From positions 1-64,000 of the forward strand of contig NZ_JMFO01000018.1 of NCBI RefSeq assembly GCF_000714715.1: a stretch of DNA of 64,000 bases, in the 5' to 3' direction. The translations under genes were made by a program, and so were the position numbers. The stretch is from Candidatus Magnetobacterium casense. Lineage in GTDB: Bacteria > Nitrospirota > Thermodesulfovibrionia > Thermodesulfovibrionales > Magnetobacteriaceae. This document shows positions 35,974 to 45,127 of this stretch, piece by piece (position 1 is the first letter of the stretch; each line of letters starts with the position of its first letter). The notes beneath the pieces were generated by a model. It saw nothing but the letters and a program-made list of their open reading frames with translations, made no database searches and was not told the origin of the DNA.

Positions 35974-37176
35974 GTGTATGACATAGCAAAGATAGCGTTG
36001 GCCTTTGCAGTCATTGTGCTGCTGATGCGGAGGAAGTACAACGTCGGATACGTGCTTCTGGCGGCATCGGCCCTGATATGTGTGCTGTACCTGATGACGC
36101 CGGTCAGGATACTCAAGACCATGTATGGCTCCATAACCGCGGGGGTGACAATAGAGTTGACCGTGGCCCTGACCTTTATCCGTATGCTTGAAATGCTCCT
36201 GCGGGAAAACGACGTCCTCAAACGCATGTCTGATACCATGCGGGGCGTCCTGAGAAAAAAGCGATTTGTGATGATCTCCATGCCACTGTTGATAGGCACG
36301 CTGCCATCGGTGGGTGGGGCGTACTTTTCATGCCCGATGGTAGAGGAGTCGGCAAAGGGGCTTGGTCTGTCCCCAGAGGACAAGGCCTTCACCAACTACT
36401 GGTACAGACATCCCTGGGAGCTGATACTGCCCCTGTACCCCGGCATAGTCCTTGCCTCCCTGATAACAGGCATAGGGTTGAGGCAGTTTATGCTTCTCAA
36501 TCTCAGCTTTGCCGCTACGATGTTACTGGTGGGACCACTGTTTAGCATGAAGGGCGTAAACGGAACTTTTGAACCTAACGGCAAAATGAACAAAAGCGAT
36601 GTTCTGAGCTTCCTGCCACTGGTTGCACTCATTGTCATGGTCATGGTGTTTAAGGTGCGTTTGTCTGTCGGACTGGTCGGCGTGGTGTGTATGCTGCTGT
36701 TGTACTACAGCTATGATCGCAGGAGAGTTGCCAGTGTGCTGAAGTACGGTTTTTCACCGGACCTCCTTGTGCTGATCCTTGGAGTGGTCTTGTTTAAGGA
36801 TATGCTTGAGTCCTCGGGGGCCGTGGGTAACCTCAGCAAGGTCTTTATCCAGCATCACATACCGGTGCTGTCCATACTGATAATCCTGCCGTTTATCAGC
36901 GGATTCCTGACAGGATTTACGCTGGCCTTTGTCGGTAGCACCTTCCCGTTGTTCCTGAACATGCCGGCAATGACGCCATATGCCTATTCCCTTGCCTTTG
37001 CATGTGGTTTTATCGGTGTGCTGCTGTCACCCGTACACGTGTGTCTGGTGCTGACACGGGAGTTCTTCAAGGCAGACATGTGGGGGATATACAAGAAAAT
37101 ACTCCCGGCTGTATTGCTGATCTTCCTGGTAACGTTGATTCAATACGTGATACTAAATGGATATTACACAAGATGA
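35974..37176 (+). CDS. DUF401 family polytopic membrane protein
   Basis: 400 residues with about ten hydrophobic segments and the DUF401 signature MPLLIGTLPSVGGAYFSCPMVEES and FTNYWYRHPWELILPLYPG. The fold resembles ion/anion transporter-type permeases; the substrate is unknown. The GTG at 35974 gives the expected N-terminus (YDIAKIALAFAVIVLLMRRKYN); the ribosome site is weak. The gene overlaps the next one by 4 bp (ATGA), so translation of the solute-binding protein is coupled. Confidence 0.85.
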   Translation: MYDIAKIALAFAVIVLLMRRKYNVGYVLLAASALICVLYLMTPVRILKTMYGSITAGVTIELTVALTFIRMLEMLLRENDVLKRMSDTMRGVLRKKRFVMISMPLLIGTLPSVGGAYFSCPMVEESAKGLGLSPEDKAFTNYWYRHPWELILPLYPGIVLASLITGIGLRQFMLLNLSFAATMLLVGPLFSMKGVNGTFEPNGKMNKSDVLSFLPLVALIVMVMVFKVRLSVGLVGVVCMLLLYYSYDRRRVASVLKYGFSPDLLVLILGVVLFKDMLESSGAVGNLSKVFIQHHIPVLSILIILPFISGFLTGFTLAFVGSTFPLFLNMPAMTPYAYSLAFACGFIGVLLSPVHVCLVLTREFFKADMWGIYKKILPAVLLIFLVTLIQYVILNGYYTR

Positions 37177-38900
37177 ACGTCAGAGCTAAACTAAACGCCA
37201 TCGCAGGAAGGGGTCAAGGGGGCTTCTTTGTGGCCGGGGTGCCCCACCACCCCCATTGCAGGGGGGATCTAAGGGGGGGAGGAGCCGCCCCCTTATTTTC
37301 TCTTTTAGCGTATGTTTTTGTTGTGTGCCTGTTTCTTTGCATCTTGGCCGACAGATCCCAAGCAGACAACGCCCAACCCCACTACGGCGATACCCTTGTT
37401 GAGGCCACCACGGCAGAGCCAAGTATATTAATCCCGATGCTTGCCGGTGACAGCATATCGCACGAGGTGGCAGGACTTATATTCAACGGACTCGTCAAGT
37501 ATGCCCCCGATCTCTCACTCACCGGCGATCTCGCACAGAGCTGGGATATCGATGGCCTAACGATAACGTTTCACCTCAGACACGGTGTCAGGTGGACCGA
37601 TGGGGTGGAGTTCACCGCCGAAGACGTCATGTTTGGTTATAAAACGATAATCGACGACAAGACCCCCACCGCCTACAAGGAGGACTACCTGCAGGTGAAA
37701 AAGGCCGAGGTCGTTGACAAGTACACATTCAGGGTGACCTACGAAAAACCCTTTGCCTCAGCACTCTCCAGTTGGGGTAGCCTGACCGTGTTACCAAAAC
37801 ACCTCCTTGATGGTAAGAATGTAACCAAAAGCCCCCTTACCAGAGCCCCCACGGGCCTTGGCCCCTACAAGCTAAAGAGATGGACGCCCGGACAGGAGGT
37901 GCTGTTGTCATCCAACCGCGACTACTTCGACGGCAGACCCTATATAGACAATTACATGTTTAGAGTGATCCCCGATCAGTCAACGATGTTTATGGAACTC
38001 AAGGCCGGCGGCATAGACTTCATGGGTCTTACTCCGCTGCAATACAAGAGACAGACGGATTCTGCGTATTTTAAGGAAAACTTTAACAAGTACCGTTACC
38101 CTGTGTTTTCCTATACATATCTTGGATTTAACCTGAAACATCCCATATTCAAAGACAAGCGCGTACGACAGGCCATTGCCCACGCCATAGACAAGAAGGA
38201 ACTTGTAAGCATAGTCCTGCTTGGGCTTGGCAACGAATCCACCGGCCCCTACGTGCCAAACACGTGGCCCTACAATCCCAACGTCAGGCGCTACGAGTAC
38301 AGCCCTCAAAAGGCCAAAGAGCTACTTGCCCAGGCCGGCTGGAAGGACTCCGATGGTGATGGCGTCCTGGACAAGGATGGCAGGCCGTTGGAGTTTGCGA
38401 TATTGACGAGCATGGGCAACAACGCCCGTGTCAAGGCCGCAACAATTATCCAGTGGCGATTAAAGCAGATTGGCATACGGGTCAACATCCGCACCCTTGA
38501 GTGGAGTACGTTTATCAATGAGTTTATTGACAAGCGAAGGTTTGAGGCCGTGTTGCTTGGCTGGGCAATCGGGATGGATGCCGATCAGTACGACATCTGG
38601 CATTCCAGCAAAACAAGGGAGAAGGAGTTTAACTTCATAAGCTACGCAAACCCCGACGTTGATCGTTTGCTTGACGAGGGCCGTCACACGTTTGACATAG
38701 AAAGGCGCAAAAAAGCCTACTACCAAATACAGGAGATACTTGCCGAGGATGTACCCTACGTGTTTCTGTATGTCCCCGATGCCCTGCCGGTTGTGCATAA
38801 GAGGTTCAAAGGCATTGCCCCCTCCCCCATCGGCATCGGCTACAACCTGCCCAAGTGGTATGTCCCCAGGGAGCAACAAAAGAACAAAATCGATCCCTGA
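37173..38900 (+). CDS. ABC transporter peptide-type substrate-binding protein (SBP_bac_5), with a repeat in its N-terminus
   Basis: About 575 residues from the ATG that overlaps the DUF401 stop. From residue ~70 it is a typical periplasmic oligopeptide/dipeptide-binding protein: GDTLVEATTAEPSILIPM, LIFNGLVKYAPDLSLTGDLAQSW, TFHLRHGVRWTDGVEFTAEDV, FKDKRVRQAIAHAIDKKELV, LLAQAGWKDSDGDGVLDKDG. The signal helix is FSLLAYVFVVCLFLCILADRSQA. Before it, residues ~12-42 (GRGQGGFFVAGVPHHPHC, RGDLRGGGAAPLF) are the translation of a GC-rich palindromic element, giving an unusually long n-region. No permease or ATPase genes are adjacent. Confidence 0.88.
   Translation: MNVRAKLNAIAGRGQGGFFVAGVPHHPHCRGDLRGGGAAPLFSLLAYVFVVCLFLCILADRSQADNAQPHYGDTLVEATTAEPSILIPMLAGDSISHEVAGLIFNGLVKYAPDLSLTGDLAQSWDIDGLTITFHLRHGVRWTDGVEFTAEDVMFGYKTIIDDKTPTAYKEDYLQVKKAEVVDKYTFRVTYEKPFASALSSWGSLTVLPKHLLDGKNVTKSPLTRAPTGLGPYKLKRWTPGQEVLLSSNRDYFDGRPYIDNYMFRVIPDQSTMFMELKAGGIDFMGLTPLQYKRQTDSAYFKENFNKYRYPVFSYTYLGFNLKHPIFKDKRVRQAIAHAIDKKELVSIVLLGLGNESTGPYVPNTWPYNPNVRRYEYSPQKAKELLAQAGWKDSDGDGVLDKDGRPLEFAILTSMGNNARVKAATIIQWRLKQIGIRVNIRTLEWSTFINEFIDKRRFEAVLLGWAIGMDADQYDIWHSSKTREKEFNFISYANPDVDRLLDEGRHTFDIERRKKAYYQIQEILAEDVPYVFLYVPDALPVVHKRFKGIAPSPIGIGYNLPKWYVPREQQKNKIDP
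37207..37310. repeat. Modular GC-rich palindromic element, copy 5, inside a coding region
   Basis: GAAGGGGTCAAGGGGGCTTC, TTTGTGGCCGGGGTGCCCC, CCCCCATTGCAGGGGGGATC, GGGGGAGGAGCCGCCCCC and then TTATTTTCTC. The order is the same as in copy 1. It lies wholly in frame in the first 45 codons of the substrate-binding protein gene without introducing a stop. Confidence 0.85.
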
Positions 38901-38913
38901 GCCTTGCTTGTCT

Positions 38914-39720
38914 CTACTTAAAGACCCGCACGTAGGCACGGCTTAACCAGGGGCTTGAATGTATAAACAGCTTCTTTCTAAATGCAAACTCCCCCACGTT
39001 ACCGATAACCAAACGTTTGATCTCAAGCAGGCTATCCTGAGCGGTGTTGGTGCCCGTGCGGGTGGTAAAGAGCGCCTTAAACCCTGCCTGTGTAGCCGTT
39101 GCTATCCACCCCTGATCGTATATGCCCCAGGGCCAGCAGAGGGCATGACACGCCTTGCCCAGCCGCTCCTGGATGAGGGCCTTTGACTGTTGCAAGTCCG
39201 AGTGCAGTTGCGCCAATCTGTCGTCATTGTCCTCGTAGAGCGTGTCGAATCTTGCATGTGTGTGCGTGTGCGATTGGACGTCTATTACGCCGGAGCGTTC
39301 CATTTGTATTAGCTCCTGCCAGGAGAGTACGCACTGTGTACCGTTGCCCTCCTCAACCATCCTGACACACTCCTTGTGCGATGGCAGGGGCGTGTTGAAC
39401 CCCTCATCCATGCGTGGCCTTAGTCCCTGATCAGTAATCCGGGAGGTGACAACGAATATGACAGCCCTGTGGCCATACTTCTTCAGGATCGGATAGGCGT
39501 AGACGTAATTGTCAAGCCAGCCGTCATCAAAGGTAATCATCAGGCACCGTTGAGGTGTTGTCTTGCGTGCAGCAACCTCCAACAGACCGGCAGTGTCAAG
39601 CGTCCTGTACCCCATCCGCTGAATCAGTTGCATCTGCCGCTCAAACTTCGCAACATCAACGTTGATAAAGGAACCCCTGTCATTGACATGGTGGTACATC
39701 AGCACGGGTATCGCAGCCAT
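38914..39720 (-). CDS. Polysaccharide deacetylase family protein (NodB domain, CE4)
   Basis: 268 residues. NodB motifs: MITFDDGWLDNYVYAYPIL (TFDDG, catalytic Asp and metal Asp), VDVQSHTHTHARFD (SHTxxH metal ligands), and CHALCWPWGIYDQGW. The enzyme would remove N-acetyl groups from a cell-wall or exopolysaccharide sugar. No signal peptide is evident at IPVLMYHHVNDRGSF, which is the normal start motif of this subgroup. It is convergent with the substrate-binding protein gene (13 bp between stops) and lies 8 bp from the NDH-2 stop. Confidence 0.92.
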   Translation of the reverse strand: MAAIPVLMYHHVNDRGSFINVDVAKFERQMQLIQRMGYRTLDTAGLLEVAARKTTPQRCLMITFDDGWLDNYVYAYPILKKYGHRAVIFVVTSRITDQGLRPRMDEGFNTPLPSHKECVRMVEEGNGTQCVLSWQELIQMERSGVIDVQSHTHTHARFDTLYEDNDDRLAQLHSDLQQSKALIQERLGKACHALCWPWGIYDQGWIATATQAGFKALFTTRTGTNTAQDSLLEIKRLVIGNVGEFAFRKKLFIHSSPWLSRAYVRVFK

Positions 39721-39728
39721 AATAGATG

Positions 39729-41000
39729 CTAATGCTCCTTTTTGTTGTACCGGAGATTCTTAAACGGCATGATAAGTCTGACCGCCCGGTCTGAGACGAG
39801 ATAGTCCAACGCCCAGTTAAGGGTGACAATCATGCGGTTTCTGAACCCTATGAGACTCAACAGATGCACCACCAGCCACACCAGCCAAGCAATAAAGCCT
39901 GTAAAAACCCTCTCTCCCAGACGCACCACGGCAGCATTGCGACCAATCGTGACCATCGCCCCCACGTCCTTGAATGTAAACGGTAGAGGACTCTGCTCGT
40001 TGAGCCTCAGGAGGATGTTTTTGGCGGCATGTATACCCTCCTGGATGGCAACCGGCGCCGTCATGGGCAACATCGGTCTGCCATCGTCAACAGAGGACAT
40101 ATCCCCAATGATATAGACGTTGGGATGGTCTTCAAGCTGCAACGTGGGGGTGACATTTATGCGCCCGTAGCGTCCGGTTGGCAATCCCCAATCGGGGTTA
40201 ATGGCGGCCGTGACGCCTGCCGTCCACAGGACGGTCTCTGTTGGCACTACACCCTTTTCCTTGAGATGAACCGTGTGTCGGGTGATATGACTGACCATCG
40301 TTTGCAGCATGACGACCACTCCCATTGAGCGTAACCTGTTGAGGGCGTACAGGCGCTGCTTTTGCGGAAACCCAAGCAATATCGAGTTGGCGGCTTCAAG
40401 GAGTATGACGCGTGCACAACTCAAGTCAAGGCGGGGATAATCCCTCTTCAAAGGGCCATTGATCAGCTCTGCAAGGGCCCCGGCAAACTCCACTCCCGTT
40501 GGACCGCCTCCAACTATAGCAAACGTCATAAGATGCTGTCTTAGCTCCTCATCCGTCTCCACGGAGGCCATCTCAAAACAACTCAATATATGATTTCTGA
40601 GCCCTACTGCATGGTCGAGCGTTTTTAACTGAAAAGCAAATTCCTCTGCCCCTGCGATTCCAAAAAACTGTGTCTTGCTGCCCACAGCCAGGATCAAGTA
40701 GTCATAGGCAATGTTAAGTCCGTCACACTTGACAAATCTCTTGGCAAAATCTATGCCTCTGACATCGGCCATAACAAAGCTGGTGTTTGGCATTTTCCTT
40801 ATGATTGTCCTCAGCGGATATGCTATATCCTCCGGCTCAAGCTCTGCCGCCGCTACCTGATACAACAGAGGCAGGAAGGTGTGGTAGTTGTTTCTGTCTA
40901 TCAACGTCACATCAACAGGTGCATTTTTAAGTGTGCGTAACGCCCATAGCCCCCCAAATCCACCCCCCACGATCACTACCCTTGGTCTCATACTGCCCAT
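39729..41000 (-). CDS. Type II NADH dehydrogenase-like FAD oxidoreductase (NDH-2)
   Basis: 423 residues. FAD site RVVIVGGGFGGLWALRTLKN near the N-terminus, DYLILAVGSKTQFFGIAGAEEFA, NADH site FAIVGGGPTGVEFAGALAEL, VLWTAGVTAAINPDWG, and NVYIIGDMSSVDDGRPMLPMTAPVAIQEG. A C-terminal hydrophobic segment (FIAWLVWLVVHLLSLIGFRNRM) attaches it to the membrane. It would transfer electrons from NADH to quinone without proton pumping. The family also includes sulfide:quinone oxidoreductases, but the WTAG and membrane-tail pattern favours NDH-2. Confidence 0.9.
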   Translation of the reverse strand: MGSMRPRVVIVGGGFGGLWALRTLKNAPVDVTLIDRNNYHTFLPLLYQVAAAELEPEDIAYPLRTIIRKMPNTSFVMADVRGIDFAKRFVKCDGLNIAYDYLILAVGSKTQFFGIAGAEEFAFQLKTLDHAVGLRNHILSCFEMASVETDEELRQHLMTFAIVGGGPTGVEFAGALAELINGPLKRDYPRLDLSCARVILLEAANSILLGFPQKQRLYALNRLRSMGVVVMLQTMVSHITRHTVHLKEKGVVPTETVLWTAGVTAAINPDWGLPTGRYGRINVTPTLQLEDHPNVYIIGDMSSVDDGRPMLPMTAPVAIQEGIHAAKNILLRLNEQSPLPFTFKDVGAMVTIGRNAAVVRLGERVFTGFIAWLVWLVVHLLSLIGFRNRMIVTLNWALDYLVSDRAVRLIMPFKNLRYNKKEH

Positions 41001-41227
41001 TTTGCTTTATGTATCTCCTTTGATGCCTGTCGGGAATTATAAACCACTTTGACTGAATTATATCACATCTGTCATGTTTTTATAAATACTCCGAAATTAT
41101 TTATATTCTAAAACATTTGTGAGGGCCAAAAAAGTATCCACCCAAAATTTATGTACCAAAAAATTACGAAAAATGTTAAAATGACCGTTCTAAACATGTA
41201 GACTAATTTTATATAAAGGAGAAGACA

Positions 41228-41770
41228 ATGAGCAGAAGAGTCTTAATAGTAGATGATGATGTGGCTGCAAGGAAGTTTCTGTCGTTAGTGTTGGAGCAAA
41301 AGGGGTATGAGGTTGTAATGGCAGAAAACGGTGCCGAGGGGTTCAACAAGGCAAAAGAGACAATGCCCGACCTTATCGTCCTGGATGTAATGATGCCAAA
41401 GCAAAACGGTATCAGCACGTTGCAGCAGATCAGAAGCACCCCTGAGCTTAGAGACATCCCTGTTATCATGTTAAGCTCTGTTGACAGTTTCATAGAACAA
41501 GCCAGTAATGATATTGATGATCCTGAAATTATAAAAGAAATGCGCGGGTTGCTGGAGCATGTAGACAGCACAATAGAGAGATTTTTCCTGAGATACACCT
41601 CCTATCGGAGACTTCTGCTGATGGAGAGAAAAGACCTGATAGAGCGGTATCGTCAAAAAGATGCAAAGATAAAACCGTCTATGGTATTGCCTGACCTGTT
41701 TTTGGATAAACCGACAAACCCGGAGAACTTAATCGAGGCCGTAACGGGATTGCTTGATGAAGCTAAATAA
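41228..41770 (+). CDS. Response regulator with an unusually long insert in the receiver domain
   Basis: 180 residues, no output domain. N-terminal receiver: VLIVDDDVAARKF (acidic D9-D11), D53 in LIVLDVMMPKQNG, VIMLSS (S83/S84). The conserved lysine and strand 5 are delayed to FLDKPTNPENLIEAVTGLL (K161), so about 55 extra residues sit between strand 4 and strand 5; the insert is helical and charged (DIDDPEIIKEMRGLLEHVDSTIERF and following). It may be a dimerisation or partner-binding element. A strong hairpin follows the gene. No kinase is adjacent. Confidence 0.88.
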   Translation: MSRRVLIVDDDVAARKFLSLVLEQKGYEVVMAENGAEGFNKAKETMPDLIVLDVMMPKQNGISTLQQIRSTPELRDIPVIMLSSVDSFIEQASNDIDDPEIIKEMRGLLEHVDSTIERFFLRYTSYRRLLLMERKDLIERYRQKDAKIKPSMVLPDLFLDKPTNPENLIEAVTGLLDEAK

Positions 41771-41845
41771 CAGGGGTGGCAGATTATACGGGGCATCTCT
41801 GATTCTTTGCTTATAAAGCAAGCACTCTATGGTTAGTTTTTTTAT

Positions 41846-41877
41846 GGGGTCAAGTGGTTTGTGCCCACCTGACCCCC
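41846..41877 (+). terminator. Terminator-like hairpin, related to the GC-rich element
   Basis: GGGGTCA-A-GTGG pairs with CCAC-C-TGACCCC around a short loop, followed by CCTTTGCCCTTTTATT. It also starts like the dispersed GC-rich element (GGGGTCAAG), suggesting that element was adopted as a terminator, or the reverse. Confidence 0.65.
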
Positions 41878-41940
41878 TTTGCCCTTTTATTAACAGTTAT
41901 ACACAATAGCTAAATTACATATAACATATAACCTGAGATT

Positions 41941-44091
41941 CTAAATAAACAACGGTGCAAGCACGAGCGTTACGGTAGACAGGAGCTTGATAAGGACATG
42001 CAAGGAAGGCCCTGCGGTATCCTTAAAGGGGTCGCCCACGGTGTCGCCTACAACTGCCGCCTTGTGAGTATCTGAGCCTTTGCCGCCATAGAAGCCGGTT
42101 TCTATGTATTTCTTGGCGTTATCCCATGCTCCGCCGCCGTTGTTGAGAAACGTTGCCATCAGGATACCGGCAATCGTACCAACCATCAGCAAAGAGGCAA
42201 CCGCCTCCGGGCCGAAACCAAACATCTTAAAGACTACTCCTACGATGATAGGCGTAAGCACCGCAACCAATCCCGGCAGTACCATCTCTTTCAGGGCGCC
42301 CTTGGTTACGATATCAACACAACGACCGTAGTCGGGCTTTTCCGTACCGGCAAGTATGCCAGGTTTTTCCCTGAACTGGTCCCTGACGTCCTGTATGACA
42401 TAGTATGCGGCCTTACCCACCGCCTTGATAGCCAGCGAGGTAAAGAGAAACACCAGCGTTGCCCCCAACAGTCCGCCTACAAAGACAAACGGATTTGCCA
42501 GGTCGATGCTTGGCATGTCGTGCCCATAGTTTTTGACCTCATCGATATATGCGCTAAAGAGCAGAAAGGCCGCAAGTGCCGCCGAGCCAATTGCATATCC
42601 CTTGGTCAATGCCTTTGTCGTATTGCCTGCTGCGTCGAGCTTATCTGTTCTTTTTCTGATATCCTCGTGGTGTTCGGTCATTTCAATGATACCGCCGGCG
42701 TTGTCTGCGATTGGGCCAAAGGTGTCCATTGCCAGTACGTATGCGGCAGAGCCGAGCATTCCCATTGTAGCCACTGCCGTGCCAAAGATGCCGGCGTCCT
42801 TAAACCCTGACGTTTCACCGAGGTAGTAGGCAACCAACAACGCCACGGATATGGACAACGCTGACAGTGCCGTGCTTTCAAGCCCTACGGAGATACCGGC
42901 GATGATGTTTGTTGCCGGTCCGGTCTGGCTGGCCTTGGCTATATCCAGGACGGGTTTATGTGTGTAATCCGTATAGTACTGCGTTATATAAATAAATGCC
43001 ACCGAAGTCAACACCCCTACAACTCCGGCCAGGAAAAAGTTCAGCCAGCCATTAGGCGCCGACTCGTGAAAAAACAACCACTTGCAGGCTATAAACAGGC
43101 CAAGTATGGTAATTGCAACTGTAACAAAATACCCCCTGTTCAGGGCGCTCATCGGCTCCTCGTCCTCAGACATCTTAACGGTCAACACCCCGATGATGGA
43201 GGCAATGATACCAAATGCCCTCGCCAGGAGGGGAAACATCATCACACCGACAATCCACTCAGGGCTAACCCCCGGCACTTTCTTTGCCATAACCCCGGCA
43301 AGGATCATGGCGCCGATGTTCTCCGCAGCCGTGGACTCAAACAGGTCGGCACCACGACCTGCGCAGTCACCAACGTTGTCGCCAACGAGGTCGGCGATAA
43401 CGGCGGGATTTCTGGGGTCGTCCTCCGGGATGCCGGCTTCCACTTTACCGACGAGGTCGGCACCCACGTCGGCTGCCTTGGTGTATATTCCACCGCCAAG
43501 CTGCGCAAAAAGCGCCACAAAGGAGGCTCCAAAGCCATATCCCACGATCAGAAACGGTATCTTGTCAGGATCGATGTTGGCAAAAATCTTCACCATCCAG
43601 TACAGGCCGCCAACTCCCAGGAGGCTCATCGAAACGACCATAAGCCCCGACACCGCACCGCCACGTAACGCCACCTGAAGGGCGGTATTGACGCTGGTCA
43701 TAGCCCCGGCCGCAGACCTGATATTGCTCCGTATGCTGACCCACATGCCAATGTAGCCGGCAAACAGCGAACATATTGCCCCAAAGATAAACGACAGGGT
43801 TATCCAAAATGCCATCTGAAGACTCGAGCCCACAGGGTCGAAGTCCCTATGTTCACGAATCAACCCATAGCCGATAAACAGAACCGCTGAAAACATCAGC
43901 GCCAAGTAGATGATCGTTCTGTACTGCCTTTTTAGGAAGGCATTGGCCCCTTCCTTAATAGCATCGGAAATAACCCTCATTTCCTCTGTCCCGGTCCCCT
44001 TGGCCAAGACCCACTTGGCAAGCATAAATGCCGCGACACCGCCCACTACACTGAACCCCATAACCAGGGCCAGCAACACGTTTTCAAGCAT
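41941..44091 (-). CDS. hppA: Membrane-bound proton-translocating pyrophosphatase
   Basis: 716 residues, about 16 transmembrane helices. Couples pyrophosphate hydrolysis to ion pumping. Substrate motifs are clear: [40 protein letters not shown], and near the C-terminus [20 protein letters not shown]. The segment [21 protein letters not shown] has Lys (about residue 493) where K+-dependent enzymes have Ala, so this is predicted to be the K+-independent H+-pumping type. It is monocistronic, with about 340 bp separating it from the ABC genes. Confidence 0.96.
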   Translation of the reverse strand: MLENVLLALVMGFSVVGGVAAFMLAKWVLAKGTGTEEMRVISDAIKEGANAFLKRQYRTIIYLALMFSAVLFIGYGLIREHRDFDPVGSSLQMAFWITLSFIFGAICSLFAGYIGMWVSIRSNIRSAAGAMTSVNTALQVALRGGAVSGLMVVSMSLLGVGGLYWMVKIFANIDPDKIPFLIVGYGFGASFVALFAQLGGGIYTKAADVGADLVGKVEAGIPEDDPRNPAVIADLVGDNVGDCAGRGADLFESTAAENIGAMILAGVMAKKVPGVSPEWIVGVMMFPLLARAFGIIASIIGVLTVKMSEDEEPMSALNRGYFVTVAITILGLFIACKWLFFHESAPNGWLNFFLAGVVGVLTSVAFIYITQYYTDYTHKPVLDIAKASQTGPATNIIAGISVGLESTALSALSISVALLVAYYLGETSGFKDAGIFGTAVATMGMLGSAAYVLAMDTFGPIADNAGGIIEMTEHHEDIRKRTDKLDAAGNTTKALTKGYAIGSAALAAFLLFSAYIDEVKNYGHDMPSIDLANPFVFVGGLLGATLVFLFTSLAIKAVGKAAYYVIQDVRDQFREKPGILAGTEKPDYGRCVDIVTKGALKEMVLPGLVAVLTPIIVGVVFKMFGFGPEAVASLLMVGTIAGILMATFLNNGGGAWDNAKKYIETGFYGGKGSDTHKAAVVGDTVGDPFKDTAGPSLHVLIKLLSTVTLVLAPLFI

Positions 44092-44297
44092 AGCTTCTTT
44101 CTCCTTCTCTAAGCCACTCTTTTATTGTAAATAACGTCACACAACGTATGACCTTGCAAACTAGCGAATGCAAAATATTGTGGTTACTATAAAATTATAT
44201 ATTCTCAAAAGTCAAGTTTCCGACAGGGCAATTCTTTTACGGCAAAAAAATAAGTATCTTCTTTATATTTCATGGTAACTATACTTTTATGCATCCT

Positions 44298-44394
44298 GGA
44301 TTCCTGGTCAAGTCAGGAATGACCCCTGTTCGAGCCAGGGGCAGGCACACTTGGAAAACGGCTGTAACTGTCATTCCTGCGAAAGCAGGAATCC
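44298..44394. repeat. Inverted pair of REP-like palindromes
   Basis: GGATTCCTG...CAGGAATGAC at 44298-44323 and GTCATTCCTGC-GAAA-GCAGGAATCC at 44370-44394, each a small palindrome and together inverted. This resembles the widely dispersed GTCATTCC-GCGAAAGC-GGAATCC repeats of many bacteria. The remainder of 44092-44432 contains no gene; GAGAAGGAGAAAG near 44100 is the hppA ribosome site. Confidence 0.75.
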
Positions 44395-44432
44395 ATGTCT
44401 TTTAACCTGGAAATAAATTTTACCATGCTTTT

Positions 44433-45122
44433 TTAGAAGATACTTGTTGACGTGTCGCTAACCACGCAGCCGTCTGAAAACCGGATCAACCGCTTGCTGT
44501 AGGCCGCTATGTCAGGCTCGTGGGTGACAAGGATAACAGTTATCCCTGAGTCTGTGTTCAATCTTGCCAATAGCTCCATGATTTCCTTGCTGGTAACGGT
44601 GTCGAGGTTTCCGGTTGGCTCATCGGCAAGGATGATTGGTGCGTCGTTGACCAGCGCCCTGGCGATGGCCACGCGCTGCTGCTGTCCGCCGGAAAGCTGA
44701 TTGGGATTGTGGTGCTCCCGGCCACTGAGTCCGACCAACGACAGGGCATGTGAGGCACGCTCTCTACGCTCTTTTGGCGGTACGTTACTGTAGAGCATTG
44801 GCAGTTCAACGTTTTCGATGGCCGACGTCCTCGATAGCAGGTTGAACCCCTGAAAAACAAAGCCAAGCTTCTTGTTCCTTATGCTTGCACGCCCGTCCCT
44901 GCCCAGCGTAGAGACGTCCATGCCATCAAGTAGGTACTGCCCGCTGGTGGGCGTGTCAAGGCATCCAAGCAGGTTCATAAACGACGACTTCCCTGAGCCG
45001 GACGGCCCCATAATAGCCACAAACTCCCCCTTGTCAATCCCGACGGAGACGTCCCTGAGGGCGTTGACCGGAATGTCGCCAAGCGTATAGACCTTTGATA
45101 TCTGTTGCGTCTGTATGAGCAT
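44433..45122 (-). CDS. ABC transporter ATPase (MacB/LolD-type)
   Basis: 229 residues. Walker A GPSGSGKSSFMNLLG, Q-loop FQGFNLLSRTSAIENVELP, signature LSGGQQQRVAIARAL, Walker B ILADEPTGNLD and H-loop VTHEPD. The TGNLD context and overall sequence are those of MacB/LolD ATPases. It follows the adaptor gene by 5 bp. The expected MacB-like permease gene is not downstream; hppA follows instead. Confidence 0.93.
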   Translation of the reverse strand: MLIQTQQISKVYTLGDIPVNALRDVSVGIDKGEFVAIMGPSGSGKSSFMNLLGCLDTPTSGQYLLDGMDVSTLGRDGRASIRNKKLGFVFQGFNLLSRTSAIENVELPMLYSNVPPKERRERASHALSLVGLSGREHHNPNQLSGGQQQRVAIARALVNDAPIILADEPTGNLDTVTSKEIMELLARLNTDSGITVILVTHEPDIAAYSKRLIRFSDGCVVSDTSTSIF

Positions 45123-45127
45123 CGCTA

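Noticed and set aside
37002-37172. Upstream extension of the substrate-binding protein frame to 37002.
   Set aside because: It lies within the DUF401 coding sequence in another frame; the ATG at 37173 overlapping the DUF401 stop is the natural coupled start.
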